A stretch of 64,000 nucleotides of DNA from the NCBI GenBank assembly GCA_037043455.1, contig JAWPHD010003282.1, positions 1 to 64,000 on the forward strand. Reading direction: 5' to 3'. The position numbers and the translations under genes are program-made. Every line of letters starts with the position of its first letter. The first letter of the stretch is position 1. This DNA comes from Cyrtodaria siliqua. Its lineage: Eukaryota; Mollusca; Bivalvia; Adapedonta; Hiatellidae. Positions 40,601-52,600 of the stretch are shown here, piece after piece. The notes below the pieces were generated by a model that made no database searches, was not told the origin of the DNA, and worked only from the letters and a program-made list of their open reading frames with translations.

Positions 40601-43600
40601 ACTTTCCTCACAAAGGTATTAAAACGTATCCCAATCAGCTTTGCGAAGTTTCCATCATTGCGTTTTTTCGAGGAGTGGAGGGCCGATATTTTCAAGAAAT
40701 AAGGGGAAGTGGTGACTTCCACATAGGTCGTCACCAACACTCCACGAAAAATCCATCAAGAGCGTTGGATCGCATATTGTTAAATCGATGGAAGAATGAG
40801 AGCCTGTAGCTGGATGTAAATAAGTTTGTGATTTGTTATCATTAAAAAGACATGAATTGTTTTTGGCTAATAAATCCTCAACTTTCTTGCCTTTATCGTT
40901 TATATCCTTACAACCCTAAATGTAGTTGTGTGCATTAAAATCACCCAAGAATATAAAAGGTGATGGTAATTGTGCAACTAGGTGATTTAGATCTTTAAGG
41001 TCTAGTGAAGAACTGGGCGGTAAATATAAGGAGCATATTGTTATAACTCGGTGCATCGTAACACTGATCGCAACACCTTGCAAACCAGTTTTCAACGCAA
41101 CAGTTCTGTGAGGAATGTTTCGATTAACAAGAATCGAACTCCTCCAGCAGCTTTATCACCTGTATCACAAATATAGTTATACAATGAATAGTTTTTAAAA
41201 GATATCTTATCATTTGTCTTCAAGAAAGTTTCTTGAAGACAAAATGCAACAGGGTTGTGTTTATTTAAAAGTAAGCTGATTTCATCGTAATTAGGTTTTA
41301 AACCTCGGCAGTTTCATTGAATGACCTTATTTGATTTTGATGTCACTAAGGCGAAAGTACGGGTATACGACCTTTGGGTTTGGCAGACCTTGATGACTTT
41401 GGAGAATTTGGGAGTTCCAGACGTGCTGAATCATCAACCTCCATCTCCAAGTCTCCAAATCTGTTGTGCAGGTCAATCGGATAATCAGATCCTTTTGACT
41501 GCTTCCCTAACCCGGGGTTTTTCATTGTTCTTGCTGTCATGTCCTTGACAGCAGTTCTGCCTTGATGACGAAATCTTTGGAGAGTTCGTCTGATTTGACG
41601 AACCTTTGGAAGAGTTAGTCGGGTTTGGTGGACTCTTGGTTGCACTGGATTCAGAAACCCCTAGATGATATCGGGTTTTGTATTTCATTGTAGCAAAATT
41701 AAGGTATATAATATTGATAAGGTATAAAAAAACTATATCACACTGTATATTTGTAAGAAAAACATGTTCAATGGAATTTGTAATGGTATTTTTGAATCAA
41801 CTAGCCGAATATATGTGGTTTTGAAGTGGAATACTGCTTAAGCCGATGCTAGGGGACGTGAGAGTGTCACAGGATGACCTGAGTGATTGGGCTAACTCAG
41901 GAAAGAATCAATGACGGTGAATGCATTTACATAAGTTTAATGCAACTTTTAAAATATGTTTAATATATATACAATTATCTAAAAAAAACAATCGAATACA
42001 CAAATGAACTATGGAAAGAATGTTCTCATGAACGTTTAAGACGTTCTTAGTAATGTTATAAATACTGAATGTCTAAGACACTAAAGTGTTGTTAAAGCTA
42101 TAACAATATTGATCTAGCGCGATAACTGTGATGCGCGAGAGCTCATGAAGATGATGATGCGCGAATTCAATGGATGATTGTCATCAAATGCCTTCTGTAA
42201 GGGTTGATGACGCGATGCAATGATAGTTAACCTCCACTGAGATTGTGAGTGATATTCCTCCAGTAAGGACTGGTAACGGGCCCACCTGTGTCCCGGGGGT
42301 TGTCGTTAGTAAAACCTGGCCATGCTGCGCAGGTACGGGGACCGTCTCCACCGCTCGTAAACGTTAATCGTGGAAGCTTAGCTCCACTCCTGGATATCCA
42401 AACCTAGATGGCTTACTCCAACCCTGGATGGCTTAAATCCTGGATGGCTTAGGCTGTAATTATACATACTTTTTAGATGTCGGTTGACAAACATAAAAAT
42501 CTTGCATAATTATCATTACCCAAACAAATCATTATTCAATCACTATATGTAAGCTGTACTAATGATGAGTAGCAATGTATACATATTCTACAACGCCATG
42601 TATACGCTATGTACGTCGCGGTTAATCAATGCCCCTAATACATGTAATATAAACATGATCAAATTACTCATATATTACACTCACTGAGTTATGCATGCAC
42701 GCATGTCAACTAATGACCACATTATACAACGCTATGCATACGCGTCGAACATGTAATAATGTTAACAATCGTGTATTACAATCACTGAGTTATACGCCAA
42801 CGTTAACTAATGCACCTATTATCCACTGTTATCAAATTAATATTGTTTTACAATTAATGATCAATTACAATAATTACATCTAATAAAGTAACTTCAAAAT
42901 CATATGCTAGTCTAAAGTTATGTTTGAGAAACATCAATGCTAACCGGATGTCGTAACCGCAAAACAAGATGGCGCCGCCCACTGAATACAAATGTACGAT
43001 AAAAGTTTAATAAAACTACTAACCACATGTTGCCTATGAATTTTGCCGTCCAATCTCTGTTCCAACAAAGTACTATCGATCATCCCGGCGAGAGATAGAA
43101 GACAATGGGTTTTATAGCAAACATTACGCCCAAATCATTATTTCCCCCGTTCAGTCCGTGACAAACGTGGCTAAATCTGCAGTATTGAACCTACACATGA
43201 GGCCCCTTATACAATTTTGCCGTTTAAGGAAAATATACCTATACGTTTACATGCATTAGCACAAAACTAAACTTATGACACGGCCTCTCTGGCGGCCACT
43301 TAAAATGTGCACGCTTTTACGTGTTACATGAATAGATCATGAATATTGTGAAATTGTTTCAACTCGAACAATAGATTTGGGTGTAACCGATAACTTACAA
43401 GAGCTATGTACGACCAGTACGCTCTACCCGTGACATTTTGTGACAGAGAGATGCTGCATATTATATTACCTCTCATGAATACTGATAATGTGATCGCTTG
43501 GAAACAAAAACACTAAAAGGGAGGAATTAGCAGACTTGGTTTTATTGAGTCTGTTCATGAGAGATAATTTGCAACACCTCTCACGCCCCCTAGCACCGGT

Positions 43601-46600
43601 TTAAACGGTATTCTACTTTAATGCCACACAGTCATCACCTAGATTTACCTTGTGGTTCAATGTTCAACCTTACATTATACTATATAATATTTCTATTTCG
43701 AATATAGTTAATGTAATATATCGCTAATGACTAACATGAATTATCTACTTACTAAAGCGTAGTCGTTTGGTTAATACCTTCCACCGGAAGTACAACACGA
43801 TTACAAACACGATTACGATTGTCCTCCATCAATGCTATTGGTAAAATAAAGTACATTAAATACATTCTCGTTAAATCGCCCATTTCAAACAATGCCGCCA
43901 ATACGAATGCTATGAGATCCCTTCCCACAAGCTGGCAAACACGTCATGTGATGCACCAACATTCCAGTTCAAGCTGAATATCATGCATGCTCTTCATAAG
44001 TTTGGCTACAGTGCGAAAGGACTGATTTACCTGACAAATAGGAACCTACACACTTATGTCACTTTAGAAAGTTTAAACATAAAATGTCTATACCCATGAT
44101 ACCTAACCCTTTACATATATTAACGCGCTTATTAAAAACACACACTATCTCATCTCATCACGAAGGTACACTAGATGTCCATGGACTCCTTCGTGGAATC
44201 ATTTCTAGGCATACTTCGGTCTGGTTTATCCTTGGACTACCGTCTCTCGATCCCTTTCCTTAGGTGTGGGCGACATTGTGAGCTTGTGGCAGTCGGAGCT
44301 ATAAATTAAACAACATTTGCTGCCGGGGATCGTGGGTTTATTAAAGGTAAATTCAATAGGACAATAGACTTGAAACAATTCAATATGAAAAACTTAATAT
44401 ACAAGTCAAACACGGTACAAAAAAACATAGACATATTAATAAACAGATAGGGAACTTGCTATCTTAACCAATGAAATAACCAAAATATCACGTGGCACCT
44501 TAACTTATCCTTCTGTATTCTCTCTCAATTATTCAGATTGTGATGAGAATACATTCAAAAGATTCAGAGTGAATAGCAAAATGGTATTATAATAATTTAT
44601 GTTTGTTTTCAAAATAAGAAATTGTATAAAACGATGTTTGAAGTAAAAAAAATCATAATTATTCACTTTTTCCTTTAAAATCAAGGTTTTGACACTGTCG
44701 AAGTTTCCTTCAAACTCCTTTTTTGCTCTAAATGTAAAAGAAAGCAAAATACTATCCTTGGAAAGTTAAATTGGTGATGGGATTTGGCATGAATGAAACT
44801 TGTATCTATAAAACTCTTCATGATATGTGTGTTTAAAGTTGGAAAATATTTTGTGAAATTTTCGCACTGTGCCACGTGAAATTTAGATGATTTTCGTATT
44901 GTCCAATCTATTTGTTATTAGGTCTGTGCAAAAACCCTTGAGACGGTATTTCATCATTTTACGCATTATATCTATATATACACAAAATGTCTTGCATACC
45001 GGATAAGGTTATCCGCGTTTTACATGGGTGATGGACAACATGTGTAATTATAGCTTTCAGAACAAATTCTATAGACAGATTTAATGAAATGTGTAATGGC
45101 AAACTTATCGCTGGTAATATTGATAGTGTTAATAAACGTATTCGGCGTTTGTTTTCGAAAGGTCCTAAATATAGATTACCTACAACTATTGATTTTAATG
45201 CCAGTCGTGCCCAGATCGCCCACTCCATTGAAGAGTTTAGTATTAAATGGTGTCGTAGAGAACATGCGGACACAAACTCGCTTTCTACTTGGGAAAAGTA
45301 AATTCTTAAAATTATAAATACACGTATTAACTTTATAATGCTCACCCCTCTTTACTTCCTCCGAGACCTAGGTTTTCCTTTCGTAATTTAAAATCGGGAA
45401 TTCAGGAATTTCATAATAAATTTGTTATAGTTCCTGCAGATAAAGCAGCTAATAATATAATTATTGTTTGACGCCTACATTACGTCAATGTTTTATCTCT
45501 GGAACTCGGCAGCACCAATTCGTATACTCCAGTTAATTCTAATGAGGATGATGTTGTTTCCGCACATATCGCTCCGTGCACTACTTCTAAGGCTGGTGTA
45601 AACGATTAGCAAAATAAACTTCCTAAATTACATAAAAATCCATATAAGGCTCGCTTTATTTCGAATTCTAGTGCCTGCAAACATCTCCAAACTTTTAACT
45701 GTTTGCCTTACTGCCGTTGAAGATCACGTCAAACTATATTGTGATAATCTGGGATTAATTTATTTTGGTCTATAAACATTTAGGAGACGTTCTTGATAAA
45801 ATTTTCAATAAAGGTCAAGTTTCATCAATAAGCACTTATGACTTCTCTACACTATATAAAACCTTACCACATCACCTCATTAAAGACAAGCTAATTTCTC
45901 TTATTCAAAAAACATTCGCTAGAGAAAATACTACATTTTTGCCATGTAATAATATTAAAACGTTTTTTACTAACGGCAGTTTAGACAATTATACTATGTG
46001 GACTTGCCATGAAGTTTGTGAAGCACACATCTTCCTATTAGATAATATTTTCGTCAGGTATGGAATCACCGTTTATAGACAAATTGTTGGTATCCATATG
46101 GGTACAAACTGTGCACCACTTGTCGCAGATATGTTTTTATTTCGCTATGAAAGAGATTTCATGTTGAGTCTTTCACCAGATACCTAGGCAGATGTTATTG
46201 AAGCCTTTAATGACACCTCTCGGTATCTAGATGACATATTGAACATTGACAACCCTTCCTTTCCAACTGTGGTTAGTGATTTTTATCCTAAAGAACTTCA
46301 GCTTAATGTTTGTCTATGACCTTTCATGTCGTGCCCTTAATGGTTTATTCTCTCGTTGCTCTGGCTTCTACGAAGTCATTGAGTACCTTCATTGTGGCTT
46401 TCTAGGCTATTGTTTTTTTTGTATTATATTTACACGAGCATATTTGTGTTTTACTTATATTGCCTATTGATGCTGCATTGTTGGTTAGAGATTAGATCAT
46501 GGCGGGGATTTCTTTATTTACACTGTCCTGTTTTAATGGGATGACAGTAGGGTAAGTGTGAGGTTTGGTGCACCCTAGAACCGGTTTAAACACCCAATGG

Positions 46601-49600
46601 CCTTTGTTGCCACTGACCGTTCCAAGGCGGTAGCCCTGTTGTCAACCCTTTTGTGTTTTGTGATGTCGTTTGCATTTTTTTATTTCTTTCGCCTTCTCGT
46701 TTGTCTGTTTGCGTGTTTGTTTTTGTGTTTTGTGGTTGACTGTCGTCCGTGAATGCTGCTTTCCCTGTCCGATATTTTTGTCTTTCTTAACAAAGCTAAT
46801 ATATCTGATAATAACGCTTCTTTTCTTGATTTATTATCTCGCGACTGAAAATGATGAAATAATTAGCAAAATCTATGACAAGAAAGATGATTTTAATTTT
46901 GACATTATTAATTATCCCCACTTGGATGGGGATGTTCCTCGAGCAACTTGTTATGGGGTGTATGTGTCTCAACTTATTCGTTTTTCAAGAGCTTGTACTC
47001 GAGTTGAGAACTTTAATATTCGTAATCTTTGTATAACTAAAAAGCTACTCAGTCAGGGTTACCGTTACCATAAACTTCGTAAAACCTTTGCAAAATGTTA
47101 TTATCGTAACCGTGATCTTCTGTCCAAATATAAAAGTAATTCAAGGACTCTTCTTCGACAAGGACTATCACAACCTGACTTCTATGGTGATGTGATTTAT
47201 AAACTTCGTAAGATTCTTGGTCATGATCACTTTCATACTATCTTTGTTAAACTTGTTGAAAAGTTTATCGAAAGAAGTTATGATCCTATCATTTTGAAAC
47301 GTAAAGTACAGCTTGATGTTGGACCCTTTTACAGTTCGCAACTATGCTTTCCTCTTTAATTGTACGGACAGGCTGTGCACCCTATGATGACGCATACCTA
47401 AAGCCCATTGGGACGGTGTCGTTTGATGTTTGTCTATGATCTTTTTTGTCGTGCCCTTAATGGATTATTCTCTTGTTGCTCTGGCTTCTGCCAAGTCATT
47501 GAGTACCTTCATTGTGGCTTTCTAGGCTATTGTGTTTTTTTGTATTATATTTACACGAGCAAGGTTGTGTTTTACTTATATTGCCTATTGATGCTGCCTT
47601 GTTGGTTAGAGATTAGATCATGGCGGGGATTTCTTTATTTACACTGTCCTGCTTTAATGGGATGAAGTAGGGTAAGTGTGAGGTATGGTGCACCCTAGAA
47701 CCGGCTTAAACCCCCCCCCCCCCCCCCCCCCCAGTGGCCTACTTTACCACTGACCGTTCCAAGGCGGTAGCCCTATTGTCAACCATTTTGTGTTTGTGAT
47801 GTCGTTTGCATTTAATATTACTTTTGCCTTCTTCTTTGTCTGTTTGCGTGTTTGTTTCTGTGTTTTGTGGTTGTCTGTCCTCCTTGAATGCTACTTTCCC
47901 TGTCCGATCTTTTTATAGATCTTTGCATTCATCTTGTTGAACGCAATTAGAATAAGGGTATTTTAAAATATATCAGTTATATATTATTTTTTTCTAAGCA
48001 ATCTGTTTCAGACAATAGCACTCTTATATATGTCATTGTGTATCCGCTTTTTAAATATGGACTGAATATAGCATGAACTCTCAACATTCTTTAATATGCA
48101 TAGCATATTGTTGTGGTAACAAAAAGAATGGAGAAAAAAATATTGGTTCGATTTAATTGTAATAGAATGTTTTTATTATGGTATACGCTGGCCAAACATA
48201 AATCATTTTACCACAGTGAGAAATAAAACTTTCGGTGGTTCTTATTGTTTTTTATTTTTGTTTTTTATGCATGCAATATGAAAAATCTCGATTAGATAAA
48301 TAGAGAAACTTGTTAGTTTCTTTCTTGTATGAATATTTATTTGGCTGGCCTGTAATATGAATATTTTGTTTTATAGTTATATCACTATTACAGTGGCCAA
48401 TTGTTGTACGGCACTACGGGGGATTATTCTCTGACCACCATGTACCTATGACGGGGAAAATAAATGGGTCGTCTTCATTTTCAAAGATGACGGAAAAAAC
48501 ACACAAATAAAACAACAGCATTTGTTATCTTTCGTTCGTTGTAGCAACATCGATATCAAAAAATATCACTGTCACAGTCATTAAAAAAATAGTTTGCACA
48601 ACACTCGGCTTGAACTCCGTCGATACGTAGCAAATAGGCCAAAGAGCCATCTGAAATACTGCATTTCATTTTAACTATCTATTCGTTTAATAATGTATTT
48701 TGGGTTATTTCTAAGTGTTATTTCAAAACAACATGCACAGTATATTTTCAGCGTATACTATTCTAACGCTGTATTGTGGAATCTATATTTTCTGGGGCGT
48801 ATTTCAAAATAATACGGGCTATTACTCGTTAATAGCCAGAGTTATTTGGAGGCACCCACTGTTTATGTAAGCTAGATATGCAATTGTAATATTCGTATCA
48901 TTGCGCATCTGCCATAATGAAAGAAGACGGTATGTTCTTTCTAAATTGAGTAAAAAACTGATTTTTCCCCACCCATCTCACCCTATATTTTCCTAGTGAT
49001 ATAGTTTTATTGTCATACTCAATAAATAAGTTGATCCATTACAATTCAACATGTTTCATCTGTTTCGTTTTGGTAAAAGGCCGAAATTGTAAATCCTCCG
49101 TTAAAGAGGCACTACCTATATCTACGCGATTTTTAATGTAAAATATTAAATACTCAATATTACTGCATTTATATGTATACAAAGCTATTTTATGAGTATT
49201 CCAAGAAGAAACACGGTTCGTATTTCAGTTCTGTAAATTATTAATTATGATCAAAACAATATCTTGAATAAAATGCTGCCCTGCCGTTTATTCCTGCCGG
49301 AGAACTACGAGTTTTTACGATTTTCTCGGACATGCGCAATGCGATTACAGCATGAAACAGCGATTACAATAGGAATAACAGCATGAAATATTAAACCTTT
49401 TAGGGCTTAATGTTGATGTATCATGCCAAGTTCGGTCGTGCACATTATTTTAAACTTTAGAAAAGAAATAACTGTCAAGTGATTAAACATTTTACTTAAG
49501 AATTAGAGTTTTGAATAAACATTTTATTTAAGCCTTTTTTGGGGCTTCACTAAGTGTATAAGGCTGTTTGGCCATGCCCTCTTTAGTTTAAACCTATTGG

Positions 49601-52600
49601 GGCTTCTTTAAGGGTATCAGGCTTTCTTTTTGGGTCATGCCCTCTTTTGTGAAACATGTTTCCCGCTATTTGGAGCCGCGCCTAATATTTGCCAAACAAG
49701 TTAATAAATGATAGTGTTTTCTTACGTGTTAGTCAAGTTTTTGCCATCCTAATAATAATGAGGAAAAGCATGGCGTAAACAAGTGTCAACAAACTAAGAC
49801 AAGCGTGGCGTAAACAAGTGTCAACAAACTAAGACAAGCGTGGCCTAAACAAGTGTCAACAAACTAAGACAAGCGTGGCGTAAACAAGTGTCAACAAACT
49901 AAGACAAGCATGGCGTAAACAAGTGTCAACAAACTAAGACAAGCATGGCGTAAACAAGTGTCAACAAACTCAGACAAGCGATCCCTACAGGCAAAACACT
50001 CTACACTATCATGGTGCGACACTGTGATCTTTCTCTTGTTGTATTTTATAAATAATCCTCATATATTTTTTCTGACTGTTTATTCTTCGGTATGAGAATA
50101 TCAATATTCGAACCTCGATCACACTATGTGTGGCTAACATCTCCATCACATTATTTTCGGCTAACACCTCCATCACACTATGTGTAGCTAACACCTCTAT
50201 CACACTATGTGTGGCTAACACCTTCATCAGAATATATGTATGGCTAACACCTCCATCACACTATGTATGGCTAACACCTCCATCACACTATGTATGGCTA
50301 ACACCTCCATCCCACTAAGTATGTTTAACACCTCCATCACACTATGTGTGACTAACACCTCCATCACACTATGTGTGGCTAACACCTCCATCACACTATG
50401 TATGGCTAACACCTCCATCACACTATGTGTGGCTAACACCTCCATCACACTATGTGTGGCTAACACTTCCATCCCACTAAGTATGTTTAACACCTCCATC
50501 ACACTATGTGTGGCTAACACCTCCATCACACTATGTGTGGCTAACACTTCCATCCCACTAAGTATGTTTAACACCTCCATCACACTATGTGTGACTAACA
50601 CCTCCATCACACTATGTGTGACTAACACCTCCATCACACTATGTGTGGCTAACACCTCCATCACACCATGTGTGGCTAACACCTCCATCACACCATGTGT
50701 GACTAACACCTTCATCACACTATGTGTGGCTAACACCTCCATCACACTATGTGTGGCTAACACCTCCATCACACTATGTGTGGCTAACACCTCCATCACA
50801 CTATGTGTGACTAACACCTCCATCACACTATGTGTGGCTAACACCTCCATCACACCATGTGTGACTAACACCTTCATCACACTATGTGTGGCTAACACCT
50901 CCATCACACTATGTGTGGCTAACACCTCCATCACACTATGTGTGGCTAACACCTCCATCACACTATGTGTGACTAACACCTCCATCACACTATGTGTGGC
51001 TAACACCTCCATCACACCATGTGTGACTAACACCTTCATCACACTATGTGTGACTAACACCTTCATCACACTATGTGTGGCTAACACCTCCATCACACCA
51101 TGTGTGACTAACACCTCCATCACACTATGTGTGGCTAACACCTCCATCACACTATGTGTGGCTAACACCTCCATCACACTATGTGTGGCTAACACCTCCA
51201 TCACACTATGTGTGACTAACACCTCCATCACACTATGTGTGACTAACACCTCCATCACACTATGTGTGGCTAACACCTCCATCACACCATGTGTGACTAA
51301 CACCTTCATCACACTATGTGTGGCTAACACCTCCATCACACTATGTGTGGCTAACACCTCCATCACACTATGTGTGGCTAACACCTCCATCACACTATGT
51401 GTGACTAACACCTTCATCACACTATGTGTGGCTAACACCTCCATCACACTATGTGTGGCTAACACCTCCATCACACTATGTGTGGCTAACACCTCCATCA
51501 CACTATGTGTGGCTAACACCTCCATCACACTATGTGTGGCTAACACTTCCATCATACTATGTATGGTTAACACCTCCATCACACTATTTGTGGCTAACAC
51601 CTCCATCACACTATGTGTGGCTAACACCTTCATCACACTATGTGTGGATAACACCTCCATCACACTATGTGTGGCTAACACCTTCATCATACTATGTGTG
51701 GCTAACACCTCCATCACACTATGTGTGGCTAACACCTCCATCATACTATGTATGGTTAACACCTCCATCACACTATGTGTGGCTAACACCTCCATCACAC
51801 TATGTATGGCTAAAACCTGCATCAAACTATGTGTGACTAACACCTTGGTCCCACTATGTGTGTCTAACTCGATCACAATATGTGTGTCTAATACCTCCAT
51901 CACGCTATGTGTGGCTTTAGCCATATAGCATTGATTTAAGGTTCGCTGGAATTGACCGAATGTGTTCGAATGATTCAAAACATACTAGATGAAACAACAC
52001 GTAAATGTCTTAACTTTTAGTCCGATCATCTACGGGAAAATACACTAATGCATATTTAAAAACACCTAAGAATATGTTTATATATTTTTATTTTGTTTGT
52101 TTTACAGGCACGTTTTAACATCCCCAAGACTGTAAAAGCGATCGCGATACAGGGACGAAGCAGTAGCATACATGCGCAATACGTCACAGAGTTCATTGTC
52201 AGCTACAGTGCAGACTGTATTAATTTCCAAGATATTTCCGATGCCGATGGTGCAGCAATGGTAACTTGCTTCGTATACACATATATTTGTAGAAATACAT
52301 ACTATAAAATAGTCGCCCATGTCAATACATCAATACTCAACACTACATAAAAGCATAAAATAGAGGCAGATATGCTTTGTTTTGAAATAAATTCTTTAAA
52401 TTTGCGATTGTGTTTTTGCATCATATGGCACAAATAGTTTTTAATGAAATTATATAACTTTGTATTAGGACTGAGTTGGGGGTAAAAGTAAATATATAGG
52501 TTTATAAGCGAGTTACTACTGTCTCGCAGCAGAGCTAGCTTTTATGGCGATATTGGTAGAGAGCCTGCTTCACATGCAATCGTTCCGAATTCGAACTCCT

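Larger units (their letters stand above)
34464..41690 (-). mobile_element. I/Jockey-group non-LTR retrotransposon, near full length, with three nested insertions
   Basis: Minus-strand element with, 5' to 3': ORF1 remnant (41690-41346), AP-endonuclease (about 41330-40790), linker and RT (40550-38213), then RNase H and a C-terminal Cys-containing region (36703-35560), and a 3' end in (CATT)n at 34464-34477. Presence of RNase H points to the I-type side of the group; clade is uncertain. The copy is interrupted by elements at 34555-35557, 36704-38212 and 39802-40255, and by many stops. Its 3' end abuts the 73-bp satellite, which does not resume on the far side. Confidence 0.8.
45084..47925 (+). 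mobile_element. Family-A retroelement, longest copy
   Basis: Contains the N-terminal blocks (GKLIAGNIDSVNKRIRRLF, RREHADTNSL), a PADKAANN block (45430), KLPKLHKNPYKARFISNSSA (45620), RT core (45830-46190), C-terminal half (46790-47360), then the tail (47400-47925). Interrupted at 46307-46790 by a second copy of its own tail. In the tail, the normal short C run before CAGTGG is expanded to 22 C (47711-47732). Stops at several points; not active. Confidence 0.85.

Noticed and set aside
50227..51978. 583-codon minus-strand ORF and the overlapping 562-codon plus-strand ORF as a repetitive protein gene
   Set aside because: Both arise from one 27-bp repeat whose period keeps frames open on both strands. 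There is no unique N-terminus, signal or domain, and the segment lies in an intron of a well-supported gene.
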